From the NCBI GenBank assembly GCA_000442125.1, contig KE546967.1:992001-1056000 (forward strand): a stretch of DNA of 64,000 nt, in the 5' to 3' direction. Position numbers and translations under genes: made by a program. This DNA comes from Opeltia flavorubescens. Lineage: Eukaryota; Ascomycota; Lecanoromycetes; Teloschistales; Teloschistaceae. Shown in pieces: positions 1 through 13,799 of the stretch (the stretch's first letter is position 1; each line of letters opens with the position of its first letter). The notes beneath the pieces were generated by a model. It had not been told where the DNA came from and made no database searches. It worked only from the letters and a program-made list of their open reading frames with translations.

Positions 1-3000
1 AAATCTTAATTATAATACTTTATAACTCTTTAATATTAAAATATTTTAAAAAAGGTAACTTCTTTAAATAATAATTTAGATTATTATAAAGGTATTTTTT
101 ATAGAAAATTCTATTTATAAATTTAATAATTTTTTTATTAAAGCTAAATATTCTATAAATATAAGAGCTAGTATAATTTAAAAACTTATACTTAATAACG
201 CGTAAATAAAATTTTTAGATTTTTATTTTAAAACTTTTATATATAAAAGCGTTATATTTTAAGATATAAATATTTAAAAGATTTAATTTAACTTTTTAAA
301 GTTTTTTATAAAATATTATACCTAATTTTAATAATAAAAACCGGAATTTTAAGAATATTATAATCTTAATAAATAAAAAGCTAAGAATTATAAAAAATAC
401 TGTTATTAAAAAATAATAGACGGGTTTTATCTAAAAAAACTAGATTTAGGCGTTTTAAAATACTAATACTTTATAAATTATAAAGTATAATTAACTCCTA
501 CTAAATACTTATATCCCGAAATTCCGTTAAAAAAAAATAATTATTATATTCCCCGCTATTATTATTATAGAATCTTTTAATTAAAAAGTTTTTATATTTA
601 TATTTCTTTCTAAATTTAATAAATTTAGAGAAAACTTTAAAAGTATTTTTAATTTTTATATAATAAACTTTAATAAATTAAATCTAATTATCTATAAATA
701 TAAAAATATATATACTACTATTATAAGCGGTAAATAGTTGATATTTATTAATAAAACCTATAATATTTAAGTAAATTAAATCTATAATATAATCTTTAAA
801 TTTTATTAAATTTTAATATAGCTTAATATATAATTTATTTAATATATATATTATATAGTATTCCTTTTTTATTTTTTTAAAAAGATTAATATTTATAATT
901 ATTTTATTTACTAGTTTTTTAATATTTTATTCTCTAAAATAATTTATTCTTTATTATTAAAAATTTAAGATATTAAAGTAAATTAAAGCTATAGTTATAA
1001 TATATTATTCTATATTAATAATAGCTTTTGTTTATTATTAAAAAATAAAAACGTTCCTATATAGAAAGGTAATAACTTTATTTTTAAGGGTAATCTAAAA
1101 GTTTATTTTATTAAACTCTATTTTAAACTATACTCCCTTTTATATTAGTTATTTTATAAAAATAAGGTTTACTATAGTCCCTAATATATATTCTATATTA
1201 ATAAACGTAAAAATAGATATTTTACTTTTTATTATATAAAGGAATTTAATAGTTTTAATATTAAAAGATTTAAAGACGAATCTATTAATATTATTAAAAA
1301 AAAAGCCGTTAATAAAATAGAAATTTATAAAAAAGTCCTATTAAAAAATAGTATACTAATTATAATAACTATTTAAAAACTAGAATTTAAAGTAGTTTTT
1401 AAAAAGAAAAAAAAATATTTAATAAGAATAATATTATATATATTACCTAATTTCCTAAATATAGCTAGATAGTATTTATATTATTATCTTTTTTTTTAAT
1501 ATCCTTATCTTTATTTTTAGATTTATCGCTATTATTTTTTTTTTATTTTTTTTTACTATTACGCCGATTTTTATTAATATAATTATTATTTTTATTCCTT
1601 AAATTAGATTTTATATTTTACTTTTTTATTTAAATTTTCTAAAGTTTTAGGTAGGTCTAATAGTAAATTTCTTTTATATATTTATATTTACCGTAGGTAG
1701 TATAACAATCGATTTTAATAATAGTTTATTATTTATCGCCGGTAATTTTACTTAAAAGAATATTAATAAATAATAATATTAAACCGCTAATAGTAGACTA
1801 TTAATTTCCTTAAAAAGTAATAGCTTCTTTAATTATTTTATCGATTATAACTATTAATTTTTTAAAAAAATTATTAAAAAATATTATTTAATAAGTTTAA
1901 ATAAAAGCTATATAGAAATATTTAAAAAAGGGCCTAAATCCAGTGAGAAAATCGTTAATAATATAAATTATAGAGAAAAAAACAGCTATAATACTAAATT
2001 TATTAATTATATTTTTATTTTTTTAAATATAGAATTTAATATTTAGAAATATATTATAGCGAATTTAGCGGTATTAATTATATAAAATAATAAAAAGTCT
2101 ATTACTTTTAAAGGTAAAATTCTTTTTAAAATTTTATAGTATTATAAAAGCGTTTATTATTAATATATTTTTAATAATTAAATAAGTTAAATTATTACTA
2201 TAAATTACTTAAATAACCTCGTAAACCGTTTCTATCCGACTTTTAATATCTTTTAGGGCGTTTTAAGTAAAAGGGCTATATAAATAGTTATTAAAATCGT
2301 TAAATCTAAAAAATTTGTTAATTTAGTAAAATTATAAATAATATATATCGCTATTTTTAAATATAGGGATTTTTATTTAAAAATATCGAAACTAAATACT
2401 TAAACTAGCTACTAGTAAAAGAATATTAATAACTATATTACTATTTATTATAATTAAACAACTTAAAAAATTTAATAATTATATTAACCTTTTAAAACTT
2501 TAAACCGGATTTTTATATTTAAAAAAATACTCTAATATTTAAAAAGTCCTTATAAGTATACCTATAGATATATTAATAGGTATAATATTATAAAGATTAT
2601 TATTAATATAATAATTTAGTTTAAAAAATAGGCTTTAATAATATAAAAGGTATTTTTAATCTATAATAAAAATAGCTATTAAACTAAAAAGATTTTTTTA
2701 AAAAAAAAAGTTTTAGATTAATTAATTTATAAACTATAAACTAAATTTTAACTAACTTCTAGATTAAATTCGGATAAATATAAAGGGTTAAAGAGTGGAA
2801 TTAAATATTTAATATCCTTTAAAAAATATTTAAAGTTTTAAAGTTAATTCTAATAAAAATTATTTAAAAATCCTTTTAGATAAAAATAGTAAAAAGTATT
2901 TAAACTAGTAATTCTACTTTAAAAAATTAAAGATATAAATAATTAATTATAAAAACGAATTATTTAATAAAGGAGAGTATTTTAATAATATTTTATATTT

Positions 3001-3200
3001 TATATTTATTTTTAACCCTTTAATTTATAAACTTTTTATTTAATAGTTTCAACCTTTTTAAAAAATAACCTAGCTTTTAAAATAGCTAGACTTAATTAAT
3101 TTCTAAATATTATAAAAATAAATTTATAGTAAAATAGATAATTATAAAACTTAATTAATAGCTAGAGAATCTAAATTCTAATATAATAGTAAAAATAGAA
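1..3200 (-). mobile_element. Fossil Copia-type retrotransposon, cut by the window edge
   Basis: On the minus strand, about 850 down to 490, the relic text still follows the Copia integrase core: the start of the catalytic domain, a middle stretch resembling KVFSKFIKF, and the GEY-type motif near its end. Gag and protease would lie at higher coordinates. Reverse transcriptase and RNase H would lie beyond the left edge, so most of pol and the 3' LTR are not in the window. The right boundary is not resolved; 3,200 is where a different, plus-strand relic frame begins. It is heavily RIP-mutated and clearly dead. The family call rests on integrase only. Confidence 0.55.
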
Positions 3201-3229
3201 AGTAGGAAAGAAGATAAAAGGCTTAACCA

Positions 3230-5490
3230 CCCGAATTTTATAAAAGGAGGAGGTATTAGCGGAGTAAATATAATACTTATAGATATAGAAGTTTATTAAT
3301 ATATTCAGCTAATAATTTTAATACCGGAAGGGTATAGAATATAATAAAAACGTTATAATAAACGGTTTAAGCTTTTAACTAAATATTTAAAGGAATTTTT
3401 CAAAGATTTTAATATTTTAAAATAATTAGTTTATTTCTAGCGGAGCTGGATCTTTAAAATATAATTAATAGTAAAGGATTTTAATTTAGCGAAATTACCT
3501 ATAAAGTTCTTTACCTCTAAGAATCCGGAGGCTAAGTACCTGGAATTTAAAGGTTAGTAGCTAGAGTTATTAATTAAAAGAAGAATATTTTAGTTAAAGA
3601 ACTCGTAAAGGAAACTAGTAAATTTAGCGTATACTATAGGGAGCCACGCGTGTTATAAGTATATAAATAAGAAGCCTACTCTAGACTTATAACCTATTAA
3701 AATTATATATATAGAAAGCTTACTTAATTATTCTAAAGGATAAAAGCTCTAGCTATATATACGGTTTTTATCCGAAATAGCTAGAGTTATATAACGTTAG
3801 GATTAATCTATATATATATTTTAACAACTTATAGTATACTACTTTAAAATTATTTATTAAACGATTTTTATCGATTAAAATAAATATAAATAATAGAATA
3901 TATTAATATTTAAAAATAGCTTAATATATATAAATATACTAAAACTCTAGTATATAATTAATATAAAACTAAAGCTAGTTATATTTATAGATATCTAATT
4001 TATATAGAATTCGGTAGCTAATTTATTATTAATAGATTAGTTTTAAAAAAAAGTATTAAATTTAAACTATTAAATAAAAGCTTCCGTTTTAATTTTAAAA
4101 TTTTTAAAATTATATAAACTACTAATAAGCGCGGTAAATATTATTTATTATATCTAGTTAAAATACTTGTATCGACTTTATTAAAAGTTATAGAAATATT
4201 TTTTATAGCTATTAGTAAAAAGGTCGAAAGGATCTAGTATATCTATTTAAATTATATTAGTAATTAAAACCTTTAAAAGCTTACTAACTTATCAATTAAT
4301 ATTAATTCAAAAAGAATTCCGGATAATTATATATATAGATTTTATATTTTTCGTAAATAATATATCTATTTTTATACTTTATTAATGAAATTTAATAAGT
4401 TATTAATAGAATTATTTTATTTAAATACTATAAATTTTATTAAAATATTTTTTTACTAACTTCTTATAGTTTATAATAATATAGTCTATATACAAACTTT
4501 ATTAAAAATAAAACTCAAATCTATAGCGTATTCTATAATAAGACTAGAGACGCTAAAACTATTTATACCTACTAGAATAAATTTCGGGTATTATATAATA
4601 TAGATTTTTGAAATATTAAACGTTTTTAAAACGATAATAATAATAAATATAAAAATAAATTTTTTACTACTAATTTTATAAAATATTGTATATACTAGGA
4701 GTATATTACTATTAAAAGTTTATAGTAAAATAAGGCCGCTAAACGCTTTAAAAAAATAGTTATATATAAAAGCTATCTAATACTTTTTATTTATAGTATA
4801 AACCTAAAATACTAGCTTTTTTTTATTATAGCGACTTCCTTCTTTTATTTTAGTCGCTAAAAAGTATATTTAATAATATAATACTATATTAAAAAATATA
4901 AAGAGTTTTTCCGGATTTATTAAAATTTTAAATTCTAAATTCAAATATAAATCCTTTTTATATATACTATTTTTATAAATTTAATCCTTATATTAAATAT
5001 ATCTAATTGAATATTTTCTAAATAGTATATATTTTTTAAAAAGTTTAATAGTAAAATTATTCGCTCTTTTATAATAAAATTCAATAAATTTAATAATCTA
5101 GATATAAATAATATTAAAACCGGTAATAATAAATTAATATAATTTAAACTAGCTTTTAAATATTCGAAGCGGTATTTATATTTTAATACTAAAGGGTTGT
5201 TCTTTAAATAAATATTATATATAGATTAAAGATCAGTAGTATATAATTAATTAATACTTTTATTATTAATACTATTATAATTTATATTAGATTTATTATA
5301 AAAGTTTTTACCTCTATTATTACTAATATTTTAAGGTAGATATACTATAGCGAACGGTTTATAGTAAAAATATCTAGTTTAATTTAAAACTATTCAATTA
5401 ATATTCTAGCTAATATTTCTAAAAGCTATTTATAGTTATATTTCCTTCGATTACTATTTAGATTACTACTTTAGGGGCACTCTATATATT
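3230..5490 (+). pseudogene. Unidentified long relic reading frame
   Basis: Two stretches (about 3,230-3,900 and 4,000-5,490) keep a protein-like plus-strand frame over hundreds of codons. They are richer in G and C than the surroundings, and the interruptions are mostly of the kind RIP makes. I do not recognise the protein: no reverse transcriptase, integrase, DDE transposase or tyrosine-recombinase motif is visible to me. It could be a captured or duplicated host gene, or the coding part of an unclassified transposon. Ends are approximate and the two stretches may not belong together. Confidence 0.35.
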
Positions 5491-5799
5491 TTTAACAGTA
5501 TCTTAACAGCTTAAATTATCAAAACAGCTTTTGAAGTACTTATTAATAGGGGGTTATTTTCAACCTGATTTTATAAAAAACAGTTAATAAAAAATAAATA
5601 TATATCTTTTCTACTAGCTTATCAACTAGCTCGCAATATACTATTCCTAAAAAAATCCTCTATTATTCTAGAAATATTATATTATAAGATGTTTTTAAGA
5701 TATTAAAAGTTTATTATAAAAAAAATTACTCTTTATTTTTATAAGAAATAAGCTAGTAGTATATATTTAATTATATAAGCCGATTTTCTATAAATAGTA

Positions 5800-5872
5800 T
5801 ATAGTACAGCGGTTAAGCTTTTAGAATCTATAATTAGATTTATTTAGTTAGTATCTAGTAGCTAGTTATATC
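5800..5872 (+). other. tRNA-like sequence, split by the Copia insertion
   Basis: The sequence around 5,806-5,821 (TAGTACAGCGGTTAAG) resembles a tRNA D-arm/A box and is followed by a possible anticodon-arm-like stretch. The continuation after the Copia element (12,306-12,350) contains GTTCGAATCT, which resembles a T-arm/B box. Together they look like a tRNA gene or a tRNA-derived SINE interrupted by the retrotransposon. RIP has altered the region, so the isotype cannot be read and a SINE is as likely as a true tRNA gene. Confidence 0.35.
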
Positions 5873-5980
5873 TATTGAATTTACTAGTCAGCTTACGTAA
5901 TTATACTACTCTAGACGAAAGCAAATAGCCGAAGGCCACTTGCTTCCTTAAGTAATTAATACAATTATTGTATTTTAATA
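5873..5980 (+). repeat. 5' LTR of the Copia fossil
   Basis: This 108-bp terminal repeat is paired with 12,193-12,300. Its ends read TA...TA, as expected for TG...CA ends after RIP. About 15 of 108 positions differ from the partner and all are transitions. Confidence 0.88.
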
Positions 5981-8900
5981 AATTATAAGCCCGGCTAGTA
6001 GGGCTATCGTCTAGTATATTCTAAATAAGAACTATTTACTATTACGGTTATAACCTAGAGTACAGTGCTTTTAGAGTAGTAATAGCTAGCTAGAAAGCCG
6101 CTAAAAACCTGCCCGATACTATTATATATACGAAATCTATTCGCCTTTAATACGTATTTATAAGTTTATAATAATAGTAAATATTTTATATACTAGACCG
6201 CTAAATAGCAGGCCTTTTATACTTTAGAAAAAAAAATAAAAGGGCTACGGTAACAGCGAGTGCTCGTAAAATATAGTAGATTTAAAATTTTTAAATTATT
6301 AGAGCTATACTAGTTAGATTAATTTATACTTTTAAAGTTTATTTAAATCTATTTATTTAAAGCTTATTTAAGTAGAATTCTACTATTTTAAAGTTAATCT
6401 AAAGCTCTAAAGCCTATCTAGTAAATAAAGCCTAATAGTTAAAGTCGATCTAGCGGTATATAAAAAGCTATAGATTCTAAAGTTAAATATATTAGAAAGT
6501 AACTTCGAAAGCTTTATTTAAAAGTCTAGTATAATTTTTTACGTATAATACTAGTATTTAATAGAATACTTAATAGTATTAAAAGCGACGATTTAGAAGA
6601 TCTAGATTATTATTTTATATTAAAAAGGGAAAAAAGCCCTATTCTAAGCTTTAGTACGTCGGAATCGTTATTAGAACTATTTAATAATTGAAACTTATTT
6701 AGTTATAATATTCGGAGTTTTAAAAGTTTTTTATTATTTTTATCTTTAAACCTCTTATTTTTAAATTTTTTAACTTTATTACCTACTTTGGAGCTAGCTA
6801 AAGCCTCTAATACTAGCTTATTAGAATCCGAGGTTATTAAAATCGACTTAGAAAACTAAATAAGTTTAATAATATTTAATCTAAAAAAAAAATTTAATAG
6901 ATTTATAAAAGATATAATAAATAATAAATAGGTTAGCTCTGCTTTTAAACTAACTAGTAGCTTAGAAATTAGTAGTACCTTGCTATTAAATAGTTTAGAT
7001 AATAAGTTATTTATATTTAAAAAATAATACCGCTGATATTGTATTAAATAATATTAATCTATTAGCGTCCTTAAATTAACTTAATAAAGTAGTTATATTA
7101 AAAAACGCCGTTAATTATTTAAAATAGAAATAATAAATAAATAACTTCCTAATTATAGTTAACCTATAGCTATATATCGATAACGATATCTAATAAATCT
7201 AATCTAATAATAAATATAAGAGCGTTAAATAGCTAAAAGCTAATATTAAAATCTATACTATATTAAAAAGCCGTTATAAGCTTATACTACAAGCTAAAAT
7301 TAAATACTATACAAGAATATTTAACGCCTAGACTATTTTAATTATTAAATTTAGGGCTAAAAGCTCTAGGATTCTAAAATCGATAATTAATTAGTTATTT
7401 AATTTCATTTTATTAGTATATATTAAGCTATTTAACTACGCTAATAAATTTACTAACGTTATAAATAATTTAAATTCTTTATCTATAATACTTATTTTAG
7501 ATTTTAATTTTTTTATCTATCTTTTTTATAAGAGCTTAGATACTTAATTTATTAATTATTATAAAATATATAATTAAAGCTATACTCCTTTTAAAAAGGA
7601 TAGAACTATTTTTTATAATTTAGATTATATAATTACGCGTTTTTTAAACTTTTATATCGAGAAAAACGTTAAAAAACTTATAGTTAAAATAATATTATTA
7701 GTATTTATAATTATATTTATAATATTTATTAAAGAGCGGACTATTACTAAAACCGTTTAATATTATATTTATTATAGCTGTAACTACTATATAGAAGATT
7801 AATACTATAAAAAATACCTTTATTTTAAAAAATAATACCTGGAAAATAGGAATTCAAAAGGCTCGTTTAGCCGTTATAAGTATAATTATTTTAGCGGAAC
7901 TAGTAATAATAATAATACTAAAATATATACAACTTATATTAACCCCTTTAAATTTACGTACTCGTAAGTATAATTTATAAATAGTACTTATTTAAAATAT
8001 ATTACCTATAATAAATCTTTATTTATATTATATTAATTATTAAACCTCTAGATTAAAAGTTTTATAGATTATACTATAGTTTTAAAAACCGGTAATATTA
8101 AATTAAAATATAAAGTTAATAGCTTTTATTAAATATTAATTCTTATTAATATATTTTATATATCTAGATCGTCGGTAAATCTAATATTATAAAACTAGTT
8201 TAAATAATAATAATATCCTTTAAAACTAGCCTTTAATAGAATTATTATTAGATTCTTTAGAATTTTTATTTAATATAAAAGATCTATTAATTTTTATATT
8301 CTACGCTAGAAAAACGAATTTAAATTAACTATATTATTAGTATTCGATAAACGAGCTATTAATATATAGTATAAACGACTTAGCTATTTAAATAAATAAA
8401 ATATTATTAAACTAGTATTAATATTTATAGGAATAAACTTTTTAATAGCGCTATTAAAAGATATATATAAAGTTTATATAACTACTAATATATAAGTAGA
8501 ACTATATAAAAATTATAATAAATTATTTAAATATAAAAACAATATTATTACTAGCGACCTAATAGAGTTTTTTTTTTAAGTTTTTAATAATTCCACGTAT
8601 TTTATAACCTTTCTATATACCTATACTAAACGCTCTATAGTATATATTCTATTAAATAAATTAGGTTTAATAGTTTTAAATATCTTTAAATTATATTAAA
8701 GTATAATCGAATATAAAAACTATAGAATTTATAGGCTAAGAGTAGATAAAAATAGGGAATATAAAAATAATAAGTTTAACGACTACTATAATAGAAATAG
8801 AATTATTTAAGAGGTAATTATCCCGGGGAACCTCTAAATAAGTAACGCTATAGAATATTTAAGTAAAACGATTTACCGTAAAGTTTTAACTATAATAACT

Positions 8901-11873
8901 ATTTATAATATTCTATATACTTAATATTAGCTAGAATTTATAAAAATAATTAATTACTTTTAAAACCGTTTATTAGTATTCGGATTAAATAAAACTCTCT
9001 AGAAAATAGATACTAATACGCGACTAGAGTTAAATTATTTATAAAAAGTTAGCTAATTCGGCTAGGCGTAAATCTAAAAGTTAAATACGGGCTAAAAAAA
9101 ATTCTAGCTTTATATAGAAATCTACCGACTTTTAGACTTTAAAGGTAATTATATCTATTATATATTATATTAAAATAATATAATTAAACGATATTTAAAT
9201 ATTATTTAAATCGGTTATACTACTTTAAGCTCGCTATATAGTTAGCTAGATTTTTTTACATTATTAGCAACTTATTTAAAATACTTACCGCTTCCTATTA
9301 TAAGGGGGCTATAAATATAGAAAGCACCCGTATATCAGAATAGTAATAAGAGTATAGAATTAAATTTTAGTATCTAAATTCTATTAGCTTTAAAATAAGC
9401 TTTATAAGCTTTATAAATTCTTTAAATCCTATTTATTAGTTTATAAAATTCGGCTATATCTACTTTTATATCTATAACTACTAGCCGGGGTAGACTAATA
9501 ATAAGATATATAGTATTATAAATAGAGTAAAATCTTACCCCGGCCGTCTCTAACCGAAAAACTAGAAATAAAAGGTATTTTAAATTTAAAGGACTTTTAA
9601 TAGATTTATTGATATTATAAATATTTCTAATTAGTATATTTAACTAGAAGACTTATAAGCCTACTTTATATTAAAAAGCGATTTATTATTTAAATTATAA
9701 TCGTTAGATTCTTATAATAAAAAAAAAATATAATTTATTAATATAAAATCGAATATAGATAATTATTTTTTAAAATTATAAACTTTTAAAAAGTAAATAG
9801 ATTTTTAAATTAAAAAGAAGTTTTAATAGAAAAATATTTTACTATAAAATTTATTAGATAGTCTATAGCTTTAAATAACACGAACGTATTAATTTTAATA
9901 AAACTTTCGCTTTAATAATTAAACCTATAATTTATAAAGCTCTTTTTATTATTATAACCACTCTAGATTAATTAATTAAATAGATAGATATTAAAATAGC
10001 TTTCCTCTATAATAATATCGATAAATTAAATCTAATTTTTATTAAATAATTAAACGGATAGAAAGACTTTAATAATAGAATTTATAAGTTTAATAAAGCC
10101 TTTTATAATTTTAAATAATTATTAAAAGTATAATATAATATATTAGCGGTATTTTTTAAAAATTTAAACTTTATACTATTAATAGCCGATATTAGCGTTT
10201 TTTATAACTACTCTTCGGGATCCTATACTATAATTACTATCTATATAGACAATTTACTTATTACCGGCTTAAACTATAAAACTATTTAAACTATTAAAAG
10301 TTAATTAAATATTAAATTCTAGATAGTTAATCTAAATACTTATAGCTATTATTTAAATATAAAAATTACTCGCGATCGTTAAAATTAGATAATTCGCCTA
10401 TTATAATCTATTTATATTAAAAAAAATTTTTATAATTTTAATATATAGTCTTTTAAATTATAAGCTACGCTAATAAATATATCTTTATTTTATAAACCGG
10501 TATTTATAGGTTATATTACTTCCTTTAATTTATAAAGTTAGTATTAATCCGTTATTAGATTATTAATATATATAATACTAGATATTAGGCCTAATATTAC
10601 TTTTATAATATTAATAATCAGCTATTATAATTTTAATCTAATCGAAAAATATTAATAAATTATTAAAAAAATCTTCTATTATTTTCGTACTATAATTAAT
10701 TATTATTTTATTTATAAAAGGAATCTAGTTAACCTTTTTAGTTATACTAATACTAATTAGGTAGGTAATAAAGATATTTAGCGCTTAACTTCCGGCTATA
10801 TTCTTAATATTAATAATAGAGCTATTAGCTAGTTTTTAAAATAATAATTAATAGTCGTTCTTTCTACTTATAAAGCTAAATATAAAGGCTAAATATAAGC
10901 AGCTAAAGAAGCGATTTAGCTAAAAACCCTTTTAGAATAAATTTAAAATAAAAAGGACTTTTATATAATTATTATTAACTATAATAAATAAAGTATTATA
11001 GCTCTAGCTAAAAACCTCTAATTCTATATATATACTAAGTATATCGATATTTAGTAATATTTTATATATAAAAGGATAATAAAAAGTTAAATAAATTTTT
11101 AATATATATTTATAAATAATTAAATTATTAATAACTTTATTAAAACTTTTTTAAAGGATAAATTCTTTTTATTTTAATCGGTATTAAATTTAAAAAAATA
11201 CCTATAATATTAATAGCGCTAGTATATATTTATAGATATTAAATTTTTTTAAAGTTTATCGTTATTACTATCTACTAATTTTACCTTTTAATTTCGCTAC
11301 TATATCCTCTATTTTACCGCCGTACCCCCCGGAGCTAATATTTAAATTTTATACTCTAGCTAGCTACTAGACCCTTTATATATTATTTATAACTAGCGCC
11401 TAAACTTATAAATACTTATTTATCATTTATATATATTATATAATATTTATAAAATTTATATAGCTCTATTTTATATTTCCTTCAGGTCTATTTTTATTTA
11501 AAATTTATAAATCTAGCTTTATAGTAAAATTTATTTTTTATTTATATAGTATTTTATAAAAATAATATATTTTTTAAATTTTTTATATTAAATACGTTTT
11601 ATATATTCTTTAATTTAATCGTTTTCGACTTTTATATAAAATTAAAATATATATATAATTCCTTTAATATTTATTTCTAGTATTTATTCTAGGTATTTTT
11701 AAATATTTATTAGCACCTGTTTTATATTTTTTAAGCCCTGGCTTTAGGGGGTGTATAGTATCTATAAAAGCCCAGATTTTTATCGTCTACGCTATAAAAG
11801 CTCTATCTAAGGTGCTTAAATAGACTACTAGTACTATAAAAATTATACTAACCTCTTTTATATACCGGCGGAA

Positions 11874-11930
11874 ACCGGGTAAACTTATATATACCGGGTA
11901 AATCTATATATACCAGGTAAACTTACTAGT
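11874..11930 (+). repeat. Three tandem 19-bp units
   Basis: Three consecutive units of the type ACCGGGTAAACTTATATAT occupy 11,874-11,892, 11,893-11,911 and 11,912-11,930 in the non-coding 3' part of the Copia fossil. The third unit diverges at its end. They keep more G and C than their surroundings. Confidence 0.8.
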
Positions 11931-12192
11931 AGGAGCTAGATAATACTTATTTCTATTTACTACTTAATATATTATTTATATTCCTTATATACTAGGTGGT
12001 GGTTTTTATACTCGAAGCTATAGAAGCTATAAAAGCTGCTATAGCGCCTGTAGCGCCTATAGACAGCCGTATTCTAGCTATATTCTAGGCGATTTTTGAG
12101 CGCTTTCAGCTACTATAGTAGCTATAGACTGTTTAAGTTATAGAAGCTCGTTTATTTATTTTATTACATGATTCTTATATATTGAGTGGAAG

Positions 12193-12300
12193 TATTGAGT
12201 TTACTAGTCAGCTTATATAATCATACTATTCTAGATAAAAGCAAATGGCCGAAGGCTACTTGCTTCTTTAAACAATTAATGCAATTATTATATTTCAATA
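12193..12300 (+). repeat. 3' LTR of the Copia fossil
   Basis: This is the 108-bp partner of the 5' LTR. It is preceded by a purine-rich tract and followed by ATATC, the target-site duplication also found before the 5' LTR. Confidence 0.88.
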
Positions 12301-12305
12301 ATATC

Positions 12306-12737
12306 TAATTAAAAAATTTCAGCCGTAGGTTTAAAGTTCGAATCTATTAGTTTAAATATAAAAAAAGATATTATTAATAAAAAACTGCTTAATAAATAGT
12401 AAAAATAAGTTTTTTTTATATAAATATATATAAATCTAGTATAAATATTCTAGAGAATATAGTATAATAGATCTATATATACGATAATTTTTCTTATACG
12501 ATATTCTCACAAATATTAATATTAATATAATAAGAATATACTATTAAAAATCTAGTATAGTCCTCTAAAGTAGATCTAATTATTTTTTTATCTATTTTAT
12601 TTTATAAAATTAGCTCTAAAAGCGACCTTTTAAAATCTAAAATATATAAAAAAGCTATAACTAGATTATATTCTAAATAATACGATTAAATAATAAAAAA
12701 AAAGCTTAAATTTTTAAAATATAATAATATATAAATT
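12306..12737. other. AT-rich spacer without a recognisable gene
   Basis: The first 45 bases hold the second half of the tRNA-like sequence. The rest is RIP-mutated; a segment near 12,430-12,510 has more structure but I cannot assign it. Confidence 0.4.
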
Positions 12738-13130
12738 ATATATATATTGGAAAACGTCTTTTATTAACTTCCCGACCCGAAATAAATATTAATTTTATTA
12801 GTTAATATCGAATAACCGCAGTTATAAAATCGGCCTAGTATATTTTTATATTTCGACTATTAAAATAGCTGGTTTTTTGATAGTTTAATAACTAGACTAA
12901 TTTTATATATTATAGTATATATAATTGCTTATTTTAAAGCGTTTAATAAGCGTAATCTAATAATAATATAAATTTTTTTTAAATTGGAGTAAAATTAGTA
13001 GCGCTATAACGCGTAAAAGTTTTAGGCGTATTAAATTGGCTGGGAATTAACTGCCAGCCCTACCATTTAGCTTTACTAGCTACCAGCTGCTACCAGCAAA
13101 ATCCTATTAGAACGATAGCCTAGTACTAGT
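12738..13130 (+). repeat. Family A dispersed repeat, copy 1
   Basis: About 390 bp. It begins with a TATATATAT run and GGAAAACG, carries a Pu/Py-rich block ending CCCGAAATAAATA near its start, and ends in a G/C-richer tail with CTACCAGC motifs and AACGATAGCC. This is one of the least damaged copies. No coding capacity is visible. It could be a solo LTR, a MITE or another non-autonomous element. Confidence 0.8.
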
Positions 13131-13139
13131 AATATATAT

Positions 13140-13799
13140 TAAAAAATTACTACCTTTTATATAGTCTATTTTTTTAAATTATTAGGTTTTTAAAATTTAA
13201 TAGAATATATATAGTAGTTTTATAAAATTTAGAATATTATAAATAATCTATAGCTTTTTATAATAATCCGGTATTAATTATAATAAAATTTTTATTTTAG
13301 TAGTAAAACTAATAAGCTATAAAGTAAATTTTTTTATAATAGCTATTTTAGATTTTAAAATTAATTAAATAGATATAAAAACGGCTTTCCTATATAATAA
13401 AATTAAAAAAACTATATATATAGAATACTTTAACAGTTTTAATAACTCTAACTTTATTTATAAATAAGAAAAAACTTTATATAAATTAAAATAAAGTTTT
13501 TAAATTTAATATAAATATTTTATTTTATTTTTTTAAAGTAATTAGTTTTTAATTTTTATTATTTAACTATAATATAGCCTATAATAGGTATATTAGTATT
13601 ATTATATATATAAATAATAATATTTTTATTTACGGCTATTAAATAAAGGTTAATTTTATTAAAAAATAATATAATAATATTTTTTAAATATTAAATCTAG
13701 ATTTTATTAATTCTTATTTAAATATAAAAGCTATTAGAAATTATAAAACTAATATTTATTACTATAACTAAATAGTTTATATTAAATTAGTTTTAAACA
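13140..13799 (+). mobile_element. Fossil Copia pol fragment (reverse transcriptase)
   Basis: A plus-strand relic between two family A repeats still follows the Copia reverse-transcriptase core, including the segment around the first catalytic aspartate (about 13,365-13,410) and the YGLKQSP-like region about 90 bp later. No LTRs are associated with it. It is a truncated, inactive piece of a Copia element distinct from the one at 5.9-12.3 kb. Confidence 0.65.

Larger units (their letters stand above)
5873..12300 (+). mobile_element. Fossil Copia (Ty1-type) LTR retrotransposon
   Basis: This is a 6.4-kb element with 108-bp LTRs at both ends and the same 5-bp flank, ATATC, at 5,868-5,872 and 12,301-12,305. 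Just inside the 5' LTR, TTATAAGCCC resembles the half-tRNA-iMet primer site used by several Copia elements. A purine-rich tract GAGTGGAAG lies directly before the 3' LTR. Domain relics appear in Copia order on the plus strand: a CCHC-like knuckle near 7,780, integrase core about 8,590-8,790, reverse transcriptase about 9,840-10,290 and RNase H about 10,500-10,950. About 1 kb between RNase H and the 3' LTR is non-coding. The element is riddled with RIP damage (many tens of breaks) and dead. LTR divergence is dominated by RIP, so it gives no usable age. Confidence 0.9.

Noticed and set aside
3230-5490. Starship-type tyrosine recombinase (DUF3435) as identity of the relic frame
   Set aside because: Considered because such genes occur in fungal giant elements, but I could not see its conserved catalytic motifs.
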